From JAOADN01 sp049323795 (GTDB lineage Bacteria > Pseudomonadota > Alphaproteobacteria > Rhodobacterales > Rhodobacteraceae), in assembly GCA_049323795.1 (NCBI GenBank), contig JBMOOH010000026.1, positions 62,001-126,000 of the forward strand: a stretch of 64,000 nt of DNA. The letters are read 5' to 3'. The notes beneath the pieces were generated by a model. That model did not search any database and was not told the DNA's origin. It saw only the letters and a list, made by a program, of their open reading frames with translations. Of the stretch, positions 16,820-25,815 are shown piece after piece (positions within the stretch are counted from its first letter, which is position 1; every line of letters begins with the position of its first letter). The position numbers were made by a program, and so were the translations under genes.

Positions 16820-19800
16820 TGATGGTGATCCTCACGAATGCGCCGGTTCCGAAAACCTCCGAGACCTGCGCGACCGCGATCTCGTAGGGTGCCACCACTC
16901 CGTCAGCCACCCGATCGGCGGCCGGGTAGATCCATCTCGGCCCGGTTGCGACCGCTTCGCGGACGATGGCGCCGCCCGCGAGGACACGGACGACGTAGGC
17001 CTCGCTCGCCTCTCCGAGCGGAACATCGAGCCCCGACCAGCCGTCGCCGCCGATGCGCGTGCGGCGTATCCAGGAAACTGTCCGATCCCCGCCGGGCGTC
17101 CCCGCGGCGCGCAGATGGGCCGGCGCATAGGGCCGCAGGCCCATGCCCGCGAAAGCCTCGGAGCGCTGCACGTAGCTCGGGTCCGAAGGATCGAGCCGCG
17201 CGGCGCCGATCCGGTAGTTCCGCGCGAGATCCCTCTCGGCAAGGGTCAGGCCGATCTGCTGGGGCGCGCCGTCGAGCAGGACGACCAGGCTTCCCGCGGG
17301 CCAGCCGCCCGGCGCAACCCATTCGGTGCCGGCCTGTCCGCGCAGGCGATGCGAGAGGTCGTAGACACCGTCCGAAACCAGCGCGGCATCGCGGAACTGG
17401 AACACCTCCCACCGGTCGTTCGACCCGTCTCCGATGGCAATCAGGTTGGCTCCGTTCAAGAGCCTCGCCCGATCGACCGACAGGATCGTGCCGCGCGGCA
17501 ACCTTACCCGAAGCGCCGGACCGCGGTCCCAGATCCCTGCCGCCTGGTAGGCAAGCGCCGTCTCGGTGACGCCGATCAGCGACGGGGACAGAAGTGTCCG
17601 GTTCAGCACGTATCCGCTGTCATCGGCCGAGGCATAGACGGCGACCGTCCCGGGCCAGGGGTTGGCCGCCACGGCCAGATGCGGCGCCTGCTCCACCTCC
17701 TGCCCCGTGATGAGCGGCAGATCGAGGAAGACCGCCTCGACCGGGGCCGCAGGAACGAAGGCCGGCAGCGGAGCCGGCTCCTCGGCTTCCGGGGATGCGT
17801 CCTGCGCGCTCCGCTCCAGCCGCACGGCTTCGACCGACAGGGCTCCTGCCTGCTCCACCCTGTCGATACGATAGGTATGGCCCGATCCGCCCGCAAGTCG
17901 GACGATGTCGCCCGCCCCGATCCACCCCATCGACGGCGGAAGGGCGAACCGGGCAGTATCCCGCGCCACCCGCGCCTGCGCAAGCCAGCGCTCGGCAATC
18001 CCGCGGGCCTCGGCTGTCAGAAGGGACAGGGACATCTCGCTTGCGGCGACCGAGACGGGGTCCTCGCCCGGAAAGACCGCTTCCGCGATACGCGCCGCAA
18101 AATCCCTCTCGGCTTCCACGTAGCCCAGTCGCACGCGCCCGGAGATCTCGGCCGCTGCGGCGCGGGTCAGTTCGACCTTCCCGTCCGCGATCTCGTCGAG
18201 CGCGGTCATGTCCGCGGTGACCTCGGTCGTTCCCCCCAGCCCGCGCTGGCGGAACTGCACCTCCCCGTCCCGCTCCGTGGCGTCAAATCCGTAGGCCAGC
18301 ATCAGGGGCTGGATCGCGGCACGGCCGGTCGTGACATCGGCCACCGAATAGCCGCGCACCAGCCCGTAGAGCCGCGACACGTCGGGCATCAGACCAGACC
18401 GGCCGGCGATCTCCGACACGACGCCCGCCAGCGGCTGCGAACTGGTCCTTCCGCTGACCCAGTGGCCCGTGCGGTAGTTCACCGCGTCCGACCACAACTC
18501 GCCCCGCGCGGGGAATTCCGGAAAGGGGCGGGTGTCCCACGCCCAGACATGCGCCCGGTCCATGTCGATCATGCGTCCGGCGTAGCGGTCCGAGACAGGG
18601 TTGCGCCCCGGGTCGCTCCAGTAGGACAAAATCGCCCTGAGGTACTGCATCTGGATCAGATCGTCGCGGCGTCCGTCCGAGAAATGCGGAAGCCGGGACT
18701 CCGACGATTTGGCATCGATGAACCGGTTGGGTTCGTTGGTCCCCTTGTCCACGGCAGGACAGCCGAACTCGGTGAACCAGATCGGCTTGGACCGGGGGAT
18801 CCACGCGGTCGGAACAGGCTGGCGGACCCCGCCCAGGCGCTCGTGATGGGAGTTGTCCCACCAGTTGCGGATGTCTTTGTACCGCCAGACCCAGGGTTCG
18901 CCGTACTGCCCGTCGGTGATCGGGGTGCGGATCTGGGACAGGCGATGCTCGGGCTGGGCATAGTACCAGTCGTACCCCTCCCCGCCTTCGATTCCCGCCT
19001 GCAGGTAGCCAAGGTCGTAGACGGATCCCCACCCTGAATCGAGATGCGCATCGCCCTCGCGCCAGTCCGACAGCGGCATGTAGTTGTCGATCCCGACGAA
19101 ATCCGCGTTGGGATCGGCCCAGAGCGGATCGAGGTGGAAATAGCGGTTCCCCTCGCCGTCCTGATAGCCGGAATATTCCGACCAGTCGGCGGCGTAGCCG
19201 ATCTTCGCCCCGGTTCCGAGCACGAGGCGGACATCGGCCGCAAGCTGCCGCAGGGCCTGCACGGCAGGAAAGCCATCGCCGGCCCCCCTGACCTGGGTAA
19301 GCCCGCGCATTTCCGATCCGATGCAGAAGGCATCCACCCCCCCCGCCGCCGCGCAGACATGCGCATAGTGCAGGATGAAGCGCCGGTACGACCATTCGTC
19401 CGGTCCCGAGTAGACGATCATCCCGGCCTGCGTCTGGAAATCCCCCGCCGCGGCGGTCCCGAAGAATGCCGCAACCTCGGCTTCGGCTGCCACGCTGCGG
19501 TCGGGAGAGCCGGCCAGCCCCGGAGCGACCGAACTGGTGATGCGTCCGCGCCAGGGAAATGACGGCTGCTCGCGACCGGGCCGCCAGGGATCGGCGCGGC
19601 CGTTGCCGGCGATCTGCTCCATCAGAAGAAAGGGGTAGAGCATGACGGCCTTGCCCGCCCGCTTCGCCGCGCCGATCGCCTCGATCACCGAGGCGTCGGC
19701 CGGCGTGCCCCCGTAGGCGGGGCGTCCGTCGATCCGGACAACCTCCTGCGCGGCGGCACGCGCGATCCCTCCGGCCTGCCAGGGCATCCCGGCCGCGTCG

Positions 19801-20711
19801 TATTGCGCGGTCTCGACCTTCGGCCGCACCCTGCACTGTCCGCAGCGCAGATCGTCGCCGAACCACGACACCACGAGCGAAACCGACCCGCAGGCCGGCA
19901 GTTCCTCGCCCAGCGCCCCGAGCGACTGCTCGAAGTCGGTCCGGGATCCGGGCCGGTGCATGTTGACCGCTGCCGTCTCGGCCAGCCCCTTGCGGACATA
20001 GACCGGCGTTGTCGCAAGCGCATACTCCCCGGTGCCGGGAATGAGGGCGACCGCCTTCACCCCTTGCGTCAGGTTCGGGGTGCCGCCCTGGTCCTGAACG
20101 GCCCGGACAACCTCGAAACTGAACTGGGGAACCCGGTTGCCGAAGGCACCGAGCGCGAGATCCTCGATCACCACATAGGCCGTTCCCCGATAGGCCGGCG
20201 CCTCGCCCTCGCCTTCCACGGCCGCGATCTTCGGATCGGGAAGCTGATCCTCCGATCCCGGATAGACGCGCAGGTTCAGGTCCTGCGCCGCGATCTCCCG
20301 ACCGTCGGCCCAGACACGTCCGACGCGCGTGATCTCGCCCTCGCAAAGGGCAACGGCGAGGCTCACCGAGTAGGAATACTCCGTCACGCGCGGACTGGGC
20401 GCACCCTTGCCGCCGCCGGTGCGGCGCACGGTCTCGACGAAACGGGACGCCCAGATGACCTGGCCCGGCAACCGCATCCGTCCCCAGACCTGCCCCACCG
20501 GGGCGCCCTCGCTCGCCCCTGTCAGGCGGAGACGGTCCAGACGTCCGGTCTCGACGGCCCGGCTCCCTGCCCCGAGAAGCTTCTGGTCGATGACACGGCC
20601 CACGGTCGCACCGACCGCACGCCCGATCACGGGCCCTGAAAGCCCGAGAACGGATCCGCCAAAGCCGGCTCCGATGGCGCCTCCGGCAGCAGAAAGCAGG
20701 ATGGTTGCCAT
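16812..20711 (-). CDS. GTA gp15-like tail-tip (baseplate megatron) protein
   Basis: At 1299 residues the largest GTA protein, forming the tail tip that contacts the recipient. The N-terminus is hydrophobic and glycine-rich (ILLSAAGGAIGAGFGGSVLG). A glycoside-hydrolase-like TIM-barrel region follows at about residues 440-740 (DAFCIGSEMRGLTQVRG, IGYAADWSEYSGYQDG, WFTEFGCPAVDKGTN). The last 500 residues are beta-rich modules. The architecture and position equal RcGTA gene 15. Start ATG overlaps the stop of the peptidase gene by one base (TAATG). The 8-bp overlap with the DUF2793 gene ties both into one unit. Confidence 0.93.
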   Translation of the reverse strand: MATILLSAAGGAIGAGFGGSVLGLSGPVIGRAVGATVGRVIDQKLLGAGSRAVETGRLDRLRLTGASEGAPVGQVWGRMRLPGQVIWASRFVETVRRTGGGKGAPSPRVTEYSYSVSLAVALCEGEITRVGRVWADGREIAAQDLNLRVYPGSEDQLPDPKIAAVEGEGEAPAYRGTAYVVIEDLALGAFGNRVPQFSFEVVRAVQDQGGTPNLTQGVKAVALIPGTGEYALATTPVYVRKGLAETAAVNMHRPGSRTDFEQSLGALGEELPACGSVSLVVSWFGDDLRCGQCRVRPKVETAQYDAAGMPWQAGGIARAAAQEVVRIDGRPAYGGTPADASVIEAIGAAKRAGKAVMLYPFLLMEQIAGNGRADPWRPGREQPSFPWRGRITSSVAPGLAGSPDRSVAAEAEVAAFFGTAAAGDFQTQAGMIVYSGPDEWSYRRFILHYAHVCAAAGGVDAFCIGSEMRGLTQVRGAGDGFPAVQALRQLAADVRLVLGTGAKIGYAADWSEYSGYQDGEGNRYFHLDPLWADPNADFVGIDNYMPLSDWREGDAHLDSGWGSVYDLGYLQAGIEGGEGYDWYYAQPEHRLSQIRTPITDGQYGEPWVWRYKDIRNWWDNSHHERLGGVRQPVPTAWIPRSKPIWFTEFGCPAVDKGTNEPNRFIDAKSSESRLPHFSDGRRDDLIQMQYLRAILSYWSDPGRNPVSDRYAGRMIDMDRAHVWAWDTRPFPEFPARGELWSDAVNYRTGHWVSGRTSSQPLAGVVSEIAGRSGLMPDVSRLYGLVRGYSVADVTTGRAAIQPLMLAYGFDATERDGEVQFRQRGLGGTTEVTADMTALDEIADGKVELTRAAAAEISGRVRLGYVEAERDFAARIAEAVFPGEDPVSVAASEMSLSLLTAEARGIAERWLAQARVARDTARFALPPSMGWIGAGDIVRLAGGSGHTYRIDRVEQAGALSVEAVRLERSAQDASPEAEEPAPLPAFVPAAPVEAVFLDLPLITGQEVEQAPHLAVAANPWPGTVAVYASADDSGYVLNRTLLSPSLIGVTETALAYQAAGIWDRGPALRVRLPRGTILSVDRARLLNGANLIAIGDGSNDRWEVFQFRDAALVSDGVYDLSHRLRGQAGTEWVAPGGWPAGSLVVLLDGAPQQIGLTLAERDLARNYRIGAARLDPSDPSYVQRSEAFAGMGLRPYAPAHLRAAGTPGGDRTVSWIRRTRIGGDGWSGLDVPLGEASEAYVVRVLAGGAIVREAVATGPRWIYPAADRVADGVVAPYEIAVAQVSEVFGTGAFVRITIND

Positions 20712-21160
20712 TAGACCGACACCTCAGGAAATGAAAAACGCGCGACGATCCGTCTGCGCCACGGCAGCGAAAGCGGACTCTCCAGAACGCCGTGGCCGGT
20801 GTAGGCGTGGACGAAGGTTGCCTCCGCCCCGGTCCTCGCCAGGATGCCGAGATGCTTGGCGATGCCGCGCTCCCTCAGACGGAATAGGAGCGCCATGCCC
20901 GGCATGTCCGGCTCCCCGCTGCCGACGCTCACAAGATGGCGCGCTGCGGCTTCGAACAGCGCCTCCCGCCCCTCGCATTCGGACCAGTCGGGCGTATAGG
21001 GCGGAACCGGGCCGGGTTCCGTCCCGTAAACTTCCCGCCAGACCCCCCGGACAAGGCCGAGACAGTCGCACCCCTCGCCCCTGATCGCGGCTTGGTGGAC
21101 GTACGGAGTGCCGATCCACGCACGGGCCCGCGCCAGCGCTGCCTCGCCGGATGCCATCAT
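20711..21160 (-). CDS. GTA gp14-like NlpC/P60 cell-wall peptidase
   Basis: A 149-residue NlpC/P60 peptidase, the tail-associated enzyme that opens peptidoglycan during DNA delivery. The catalytic cysteine lies in GEGCDCLGLVRGVW (about residues 31-44), with the histidine in KHLGIL. The start at 21160 uses the ATGA overlap with the stop of the hub gene; a second ATG is at 21157. Position corresponds to RcGTA gene 14. Confidence 0.92.
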   Translation of the reverse strand: MMASGEAALARARAWIGTPYVHQAAIRGEGCDCLGLVRGVWREVYGTEPGPVPPYTPDWSECEGREALFEAAARHLVSVGSGEPDMPGMALLFRLRERGIAKHLGILARTGAEATFVHAYTGHGVLESPLSLPWRRRIVARFSFPEVSV

Positions 21161-22047
21161 CGGCGCAGGCTCCCGCCGTCGTTGGCCCCGCCGCTCACCG
21201 GATAGGACATCAGCCAATCCTCGCCAGGAATATGAGGAAATCCACGAAAGTTCATGAAGTTGCTGAATTTCAGACGGCACGTTTCCGCCCGCTTGTCGCA
21301 TCCGGCCTCGATTCGGATCTGGTCGCCCGGCTGCGGCCGGATGCCGAGCGGTTCCCACAGCTCGATGATCCGTCCTCCGTCATCGGCAGGCCCGTCGGCC
21401 TTCACCACGCCCGACAGCCCGAGGGCGTTACCGCTCGTCACGACAAGCCGGCCCTTCTCGAACCAGCGCGCGTCCTGCGCAAGCGGACCGGCAAGCCGGA
21501 ACACGCGCGCGTCGCTGCCCGCCTCGACCGGACCGGTCACGCTGTAGCCGGGCTGCGACAGGTCGAAGCGGCACGCCCTGTCCCCGAGGACCGCGCTGCA
21601 GCGCGCGTGATAGATCCGCCCCATCGGTCGGTTCAGGGCCTCGGACAGCCCGCGCAGTTCGGCGGTGAACGCCCCGCCGCTTGCCGTGACCTCGCCGATC
21701 GTGCCGCGGAAGACGAGTGTTCGCATCTCGGCATCGGCCCAGTTCACCAGCCAGACCCTGACCTCGGCGCCATCGTACCGGCCTGCGCGGAGATCGGCCT
21801 CGGTGATCGCGTCCGACCTCAGCGCGCCGAACACCTCGGTGTTGTCCACCGCAAGGCCGGTGCTCTGGCTCAGCGCCTTCGCGGTGAAACCCGAATTCGC
21901 GCGGAAGCGTACGCCCTCGAAGCTCATGTCCCGGTCATGGTCCGTGAAGCCGAGTTCCGTTCCGTCGCTCCGGCGTACCGCGATGGCCCGTGCCACCGTC
22001 GTCGCCCCTCCGGACAGGTGCCGGGCAAGGTCGGGCGAAAATGTCAC
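21157..22047 (-). CDS. GTA gp13-like tail hub protein (DUF2163)
   Basis: A 296-residue DUF2163/phage BR0599 family protein that forms the hub of the tail tip. It has an N-terminal DUF2163 domain (DLARHLSGGATTVARAIAVRRSDG, LGFTDHDRDMSF) and a C-terminal part with four cysteines (RCSAVLGDRACRF and GCDKRAETCRLKFSNF) ending GFPHIPGEDWLMSYP. The cysteines look like metal ligands; I recall, but cannot check, that the R. capsulatus hub holds an iron-sulfur cluster. Overlaps the next gene by ATGA. Confidence 0.92.
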   Translation of the reverse strand: MTFSPDLARHLSGGATTVARAIAVRRSDGTELGFTDHDRDMSFEGVRFRANSGFTAKALSQSTGLAVDNTEVFGALRSDAITEADLRAGRYDGAEVRVWLVNWADAEMRTLVFRGTIGEVTASGGAFTAELRGLSEALNRPMGRIYHARCSAVLGDRACRFDLSQPGYSVTGPVEAGSDARVFRLAGPLAQDARWFEKGRLVVTSGNALGLSGVVKADGPADDGGRIIELWEPLGIRPQPGDQIRIEAGCDKRAETCRLKFSNFMNFRGFPHIPGEDWLMSYPVSGGANDGGSLRR

Positions 22048-22676
22048 AGCCTGACCTCCACGACCGGAACCTGCGGAACGTCGCCCGCCTGGAAGGACGC
22101 AACGGATACCATGATGCGATCGGTATCGAACCGGACCGGCACGTCGAACTCGTAGCCGGCGGTCACCTGCTCTCCGGGCGCCGGCGCAGTCTGGAATGTC
22201 ACCAGGCCCGTTGCGGTATCGACGACATAGTGGATGCCTTCCACCTGCTCGTCGCCTTGAAGCCCGATGCGGACCGTGCCGGAGACGGGCTTCGCTATCC
22301 GGCGGATCGCCGCACCGGTTCCGGACTGGTAGCGCTTGGTCAGCTGGAACGATGTGCTAGCCCCGTCGCCCAGCGCGACGATCTGATCGTCGTAGGCCAC
22401 CTGGGCCGAGGGCAGACAGGACTTGTAGTCGGCCCAGTCCTTCCACCGGAACGCGAAAAGCTGCCCCTTCCGGGCCTCGAAGAAGGCGATCAGCTCGGAA
22501 AGGTCGTCGAGGCTGCGCAGGCTCAGCCCGGCGTCATAGCGCCTGCGCGACTCCGCCCAGGGCGTGTTGCGCTCCTCGAACCCGTTCGACAGCGCCACGA
22601 TCTCGGTGCGCCGCTCGGGCCCCCCGACCGAACCGAAGCTCAGTGCGGCGGGGAACCGGACCTCGTGAAACGACAT
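22044..22676 (-). CDS. GTA gp12-like distal tail protein (DUF2460)
   Basis: A 210-residue DUF2460 protein (TIGR02217-like), starting MSFHEVRFPAALSFGSVGGPERRTEIV, with the conserved FRWKDWADYKSC and TGLVTFQTAPAPGEQVTAGYEFDVPVRF. In GTAs it builds the distal tail ring between tube and hub. Its stop overlaps the hub start by 4 bp (ATGA). Confidence 0.92.
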   Translation of the reverse strand: MSFHEVRFPAALSFGSVGGPERRTEIVALSNGFEERNTPWAESRRRYDAGLSLRSLDDLSELIAFFEARKGQLFAFRWKDWADYKSCLPSAQVAYDDQIVALGDGASTSFQLTKRYQSGTGAAIRRIAKPVSGTVRIGLQGDEQVEGIHYVVDTATGLVTFQTAPAPGEQVTAGYEFDVPVRFDTDRIMVSVASFQAGDVPQVPVVEVRL

Positions 22677-22691
22677 CTTCTGCCTCTCCCC

Positions 22692-23354
22692 TCAGCGGTT
22701 GCGTTCACCGCGCGCGAGCGCGCGCGACACCTGCGCGGCGATCTGACTTTGGCTGCGCTCGAAGCCCCGGACATCCGGCGTCGCCACGTTGATCGTGACG
22801 TTCACGGCACGCCCCCCGCCCTGTGCCTGCACGCCGAGCCGCCCGTCGGCGCCCCGCGCCAGCGGCATGATGGCCTCGGCCCCTGCCTCGCCCATCAGCC
22901 CCCTTCCACCACGCATGGGAAACATGGTCGGACCGCTCACCACGCCGCCTCTTGCGAACGGCATGACGCGCCCCTGGGCAAAGGGCGCACCCGTCTCGAA
23001 GGGGAAGAGCCCGCTCAGCAGTGCATTGATCCCGTTGGCGATGGCCCCCCCGGCGGCCTGCTCGACGGGCCGACGGGCAATCGCGTAGACGCTGTCCAGT
23101 ATGGACGCGGAAACCTGCTTCAGCGCATCCGAGAGTTTGGTTCCGTCGAAGATCAGGCCGTCGAATGCCCGCCCGAGGCTCCGGCCGACCGCCCCGGACA
23201 GCGCATTCGCCTCTCGTGCCGTGAAGGTCATGCTTTCCTGCATGCGCCGCAGCTCCGCGTCGAAGGCCGCGGTCATCGCCTCGGCCCCCGACATGGTCGC
23301 TTCAAGCCGCGCCGCCGCCTCGCTCAAGCTGTCCAGCCGGTCCGCATCCGCCAT
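22692..23354 (-). CDS. GTA gp11-like tape measure protein
   Basis: A 220-residue protein starting MADADRLDSLSEAAARLEATMSG. It has a long N-terminal helical stretch (1-90), a hydrophobic glycine-rich middle (GGAIANGINALLSGLFPF) and a C-terminal beta part. It is very short for a siphophage tape measure but correct for the short-tailed GTA. Its start lies inside the overlapping gp10.1-like gene (53-bp overlap). The frame is open 15 bases further upstream, but the ATG at 23354 is preferred. Confidence 0.9.
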   Translation of the reverse strand: MADADRLDSLSEAAARLEATMSGAEAMTAAFDAELRRMQESMTFTAREANALSGAVGRSLGRAFDGLIFDGTKLSDALKQVSASILDSVYAIARRPVEQAAGGAIANGINALLSGLFPFETGAPFAQGRVMPFARGGVVSGPTMFPMRGGRGLMGEAGAEAIMPLARGADGRLGVQAQGGGRAVNVTINVATPDVRGFERSQSQIAAQVSRALARGERNR

Positions 23355-23550
23355 GCTTTTCCCCCGCATTCCTGTCCGGCCAGGCCGCCATCAGGTCGGC
23401 AAGCCCTCCGCGGCTCATCGGTCGCGCCGACGCCGGATCGCCCAGCATCAGCATCAGTTCTGCCGGTGTCAGCCGCCAGAATTCGGCAGGCGTCAGCCCG
23501 AGTCCCCCGAGACCCGCCCGCATGAGCCCGGGCCAGTCGAGTCCGGCCAT
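23302..23550 (-). CDS. GTA gp10.1-like tail assembly chaperone, C-terminal type
   Basis: An 82-residue protein starting MAGLDWPGLMRAGLGGLGLTPAEFW, then RLTPAELMLMLGD, the motif of the small phage tail assembly chaperone. It starts 2 bases after the stop of the gp10-like gene and overlaps the start of the tape measure gene by 53 bp. In many siphophages the equivalent pair is expressed as one frameshifted protein; here the two frames are separate, with their own start and stop. Confidence 0.82.
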   Translation of the reverse strand: MAGLDWPGLMRAGLGGLGLTPAEFWRLTPAELMLMLGDPASARPMSRGGLADLMAAWPDRNAGEKHGGCGPAGQLERGGGAA

Positions 23551-23552
23551 CC

Positions 23553-23870
23553 TCAGCCGTCCGGAACCGTGAAGGCCCGCGCCAGAAGTTCCGCCGCGAT
23601 GCGCGCCGCGCCGATCGGCCCGCCGCCCAGATCCGCGCGCCCCAGATCGTCGGGGCTGCCGTTCCATCCGCCGCCCCTCAGTCCGGCCGCGACCACGAGC
23701 AGCACGTCGCGGACGGAAAACGCACGCGCCTCGAACCGCCCCGCCATGGCGAGCAGACTGTCGGTCCCGAGCCCCGCCTCGAGTTCGGCAAGCGCGCCGA
23801 GCGTCAGCTTGGCAATGCGCCGCTCCCCGTTCAGGACGACCTCCACCTCTCCCGCGAATGGGTTCGCCAT
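23553..23870 (-). CDS. GTA gp10-like tail assembly protein
   Basis: A 105-residue GTA_TAC-family protein: MANPFAGEVEVVLNGERRIAKLTLGALAELEAGLG followed by RAFSVRDVLLVVAAGLRGGG. It probably chaperones the tape measure during tail assembly. The ATG overlaps the end of the major tail gene. The small size and order (tail tube, gp10, gp10.1, tape measure) equal R. capsulatus GTA. Confidence 0.87.
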   Translation of the reverse strand: MANPFAGEVEVVLNGERRIAKLTLGALAELEAGLGTDSLLAMAGRFEARAFSVRDVLLVVAAGLRGGGWNGSPDDLGRADLGGGPIGAARIAAELLARAFTVPDG

Positions 23871-24283
23871 CAGGCGGCCGTGAAGGTCAGAAGCCCCGCC
23901 GAGGCAAGCGCGATCTCGTAGGTGGCCTCGCCGTTGTAGGTGCCCGCATACTCGATCGAGGTGATCTGAAACGGCCCTTCCACGATCCCGAAGCTCGGGA
24001 TGATGACCTGGAACATCTCGACCGTGCCGCCGAAGAATATCTGCCGTGCACGGTCGTCCGAACTCGCGTCGAGAAAGACGCCGGACCCCGAAACGCTTGC
24101 CGAACGCACCCCGGCACCCGAGAGCAGCTCGCGCCAGCCGCCCTGGCTTTCCAGGCTGGTGACATCGACCGTCTCGGCATTGAAGCTGATCCGCGTCGCC
24201 CGCAGGCCGGCTATGGTGGAGTACTGAAGCCCGCCGGTCAGGTCGAGCTTGATGAGAAGGTCTTTGCCGCTCTGGGCTGCCAT
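23870..24283 (-). CDS. GTA gp9-like major tail tube protein
   Basis: A 137-residue TP901-1-type tail tube protein: MAAQSGKDLLIKLDLTGGLQYSTIAGLRATRISFN, SLESQGGWRELLSGAG, and FQITSIEYAGTYNGEATYEIALASAG. It polymerises into the tail tube. ATG 24283 lies 7 bases after AGGAG; a GTG two codons earlier is possible. It overlaps gp10 by one base. Confidence 0.92.
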   Translation of the reverse strand: MAAQSGKDLLIKLDLTGGLQYSTIAGLRATRISFNAETVDVTSLESQGGWRELLSGAGVRSASVSGSGVFLDASSDDRARQIFFGGTVEMFQVIIPSFGIVEGPFQITSIEYAGTYNGEATYEIALASAGLLTFTAA

Positions 24284-24301
24284 GTTCACGCTCCTGGAAT
24301 C

Positions 24302-24709
24302 TCAGTCCTCGACGCGCGCGCGGAACGTCATGTCGATCCGCCGCACGTCCGCCTCTTCGACCCGCCGCGCCCGCGCGCGGAGGAACCACAAGCCCACAAG
24401 GCGGCCACGCGACAGCACGAGCGCTGCCCCCGTGAGAGCATCGGACACCGCCGCCGCGACAGCCTTGGCGGTCTGGAACCCGCCGTCGTCGCTCACGATG
24501 CTCACCACGAATTCGTGAAACGCCCCGCGCCCGGTCTGGTCCGAGGCGTCCCTGACGTCCTCCGGTCCGATCGAGACATAGGTTCCGGCAGTGATGCCGG
24601 GCGGCGCTGAATCGTAGATCGCCCCGTTCACCAGCGCATCTATCGCACCGTCGGCGGCCAGCCGCTGGAAGATCGCCATCTGAAGCGCCAAGGCCGTCCC
24701 GTAGCTCAT
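24302..24709 (-). CDS. GTA gp8-like tail terminator protein (DUF3168)
   Basis: A 135-residue DUF3168 protein starting MSYGTALALQMAIFQRLAADGAIDALVNGAIYDSAPPG, with PYVS-like TYVSIGPEDVRDASDQTGRG. It caps the tail tube at the head end. The ATG overlaps the stop of the upstream gene by 4 bp (ATGA). Confidence 0.9.
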   Translation of the reverse strand: MSYGTALALQMAIFQRLAADGAIDALVNGAIYDSAPPGITAGTYVSIGPEDVRDASDQTGRGAFHEFVVSIVSDDGGFQTAKAVAAAVSDALTGAALVLSRGRLVGLWFLRARARRVEEADVRRIDMTFRARVED

Positions 24710-25041
24710 GCCACCGTCTCCTCCGTTGCGACGCAGAGCAGGTAGTGCCCGCGCGGATCGGCCTCCGTGACGGCCGCGATCTTGTAGATCCGGCTGCCGT
24801 CGCGGAATCTCTGCTCGGGCTTCGGACGCGATGGCGCGCCGACCGCCGAGGCGCGCACGATGATCCGGTAGGTCACCGACGACAGCGTCACGGCTTCCCC
24901 GGCCGTCTCCCGGCCCGTCCCCGGAATGATCTGGGCCCAGTGGGTGCCCCGCGGCACCCAGTTCAGCCGCGCCCCCCCGGCCCCGTCCGCCTGCCGCAGC
25001 GCCTGCTCGAGCACGAGCCTGCGGTTCAGGACCGGCGTCAT
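24706..25041 (-). CDS. GTA gp7-like head-tail joining (stopper) protein
   Basis: A 111-residue head-tail adaptor-type protein starting MTPVLNRRLVLEQALRQADGAGG, with WVPRGTHWAQIIPGTGRETAGEAV and the C-terminal RFRDGSRIYKIAAVTEADPRGHYLLC. It should sit between connector and tail. The start overlaps the previous stop by 4 bp (ATGA). The longer frame upstream is not needed. Confidence 0.88.
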   Translation of the reverse strand: MTPVLNRRLVLEQALRQADGAGGARLNWVPRGTHWAQIIPGTGRETAGEAVTLSSVTYRIIVRASAVGAPSRPKPEQRFRDGSRIYKIAAVTEADPRGHYLLCVATEETVA

Positions 25042-25640
25042 GGGCGCGCCCCTGCCGTCAGACGGACCTGGCGCCACCGCTCGAGCAGGGCAAGCAGCCC
25101 GAAGGGGATCGCCTCGCCGCCCGCCTCCGACGCCGCGTGCCGGTTCTCGTGGAAGTGGGCCGCCAGCAGAAGCACGGCCTGCCCCAGATCGGCCGGCAGT
25201 CCTGACCAGGTGGCCGCAAAACCCGCCGTGAAGACGATCTCCGCCGAACCGTCGGCCGCGAGCGTGGGAAGACTTCCCCCCAGCCCCGCGACCGACGGCC
25301 GCTGAAAGTCGCGGATCAGCCGCCACGACGACGGATCCACGACCGTCACCGTCCCCTCCGCGTCCCTCAGCGTCACCGACGTGACCGCCGACACGGGCGC
25401 AAGCGGCAGGACCTGACGGTCCGCGTCGCTCCACGCCTCGACGGTCAGCCGGAAATCCCTCGAGAACAGCGTCTTGCCCGTGCGCCGCTCGATCGCTGCG
25501 ACGGCGGCTCGCAGACTCCGTTCCAGAACCGTATCCTGCACCGCTTCGTCGCCGAACCCGGTGCCGATCTTCAGGTGGTCTCGGAACTCCGCCACCGGCA
25601 GGCTTGCCTGCGGGATGGACGCAAGTTCGGTCAGCATCAT
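25038..25640 (-). CDS. GTA gp6-like head-tail connector (adaptor) protein
   Basis: A 200-residue protein: MMLTELASIPQASLPVAEFRDHLKIGTGF, LERSLRAAVAAIERRTGKTLFSRDF, and QAVLLLAAHFHENRHA, the pattern of the gp6-like connector family (first helix plus six-helix bundle). It sits on the portal. ATG 25640 (or 25637) follows GGGGAG. A 175-bp gap holding a strong stem-loop separates it from the capsid gene, the only large break inside the cluster apart from the 84 bp between gp2 and gp3. Confidence 0.9.
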   Translation of the reverse strand: MMLTELASIPQASLPVAEFRDHLKIGTGFGDEAVQDTVLERSLRAAVAAIERRTGKTLFSRDFRLTVEAWSDADRQVLPLAPVSAVTSVTLRDAEGTVTVVDPSSWRLIRDFQRPSVAGLGGSLPTLAADGSAEIVFTAGFAATWSGLPADLGQAVLLLAAHFHENRHAASEAGGEAIPFGLLALLERWRQVRLTAGARP

Positions 25641-25776
25641 GAGTTGCACTCCCCGAACGGGTTTACTCCAGCGCCGCACGTTCGCGGGCCGCCCCCCACG
25701 TTGCTCGGACGGAGGGAGCAGCTGGACAACGCGGAGCGGGCGGTCAGGCCCGGACCTTTCGGACCGGCGACCCGCG

Positions 25777-25802
25777 CCCGGACCGGGACGACCCGGTCCG
25801 GG
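25777..25802 (-). terminator. Strong stem-loop after the GTA capsid gene
   Basis: CCCGGACCGG and CCGGTCCGGG (10 perfect pairs, loop GACGAC) lie 13 bases after the major capsid stop and ahead of the connector gene. Without a T-run it may be a partial terminator or an RNA-stabilising hairpin that raises capsid over downstream genes. Confidence 0.55.
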
Positions 25803-25815
25803 TATTCGCCGTGCC

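Noticed and set aside
16755..19037. 760-codon plus-strand frame inside the GTA tail-tip gene
   Set aside because: Shadow of the 1299-residue tail-tip protein; no domain features.
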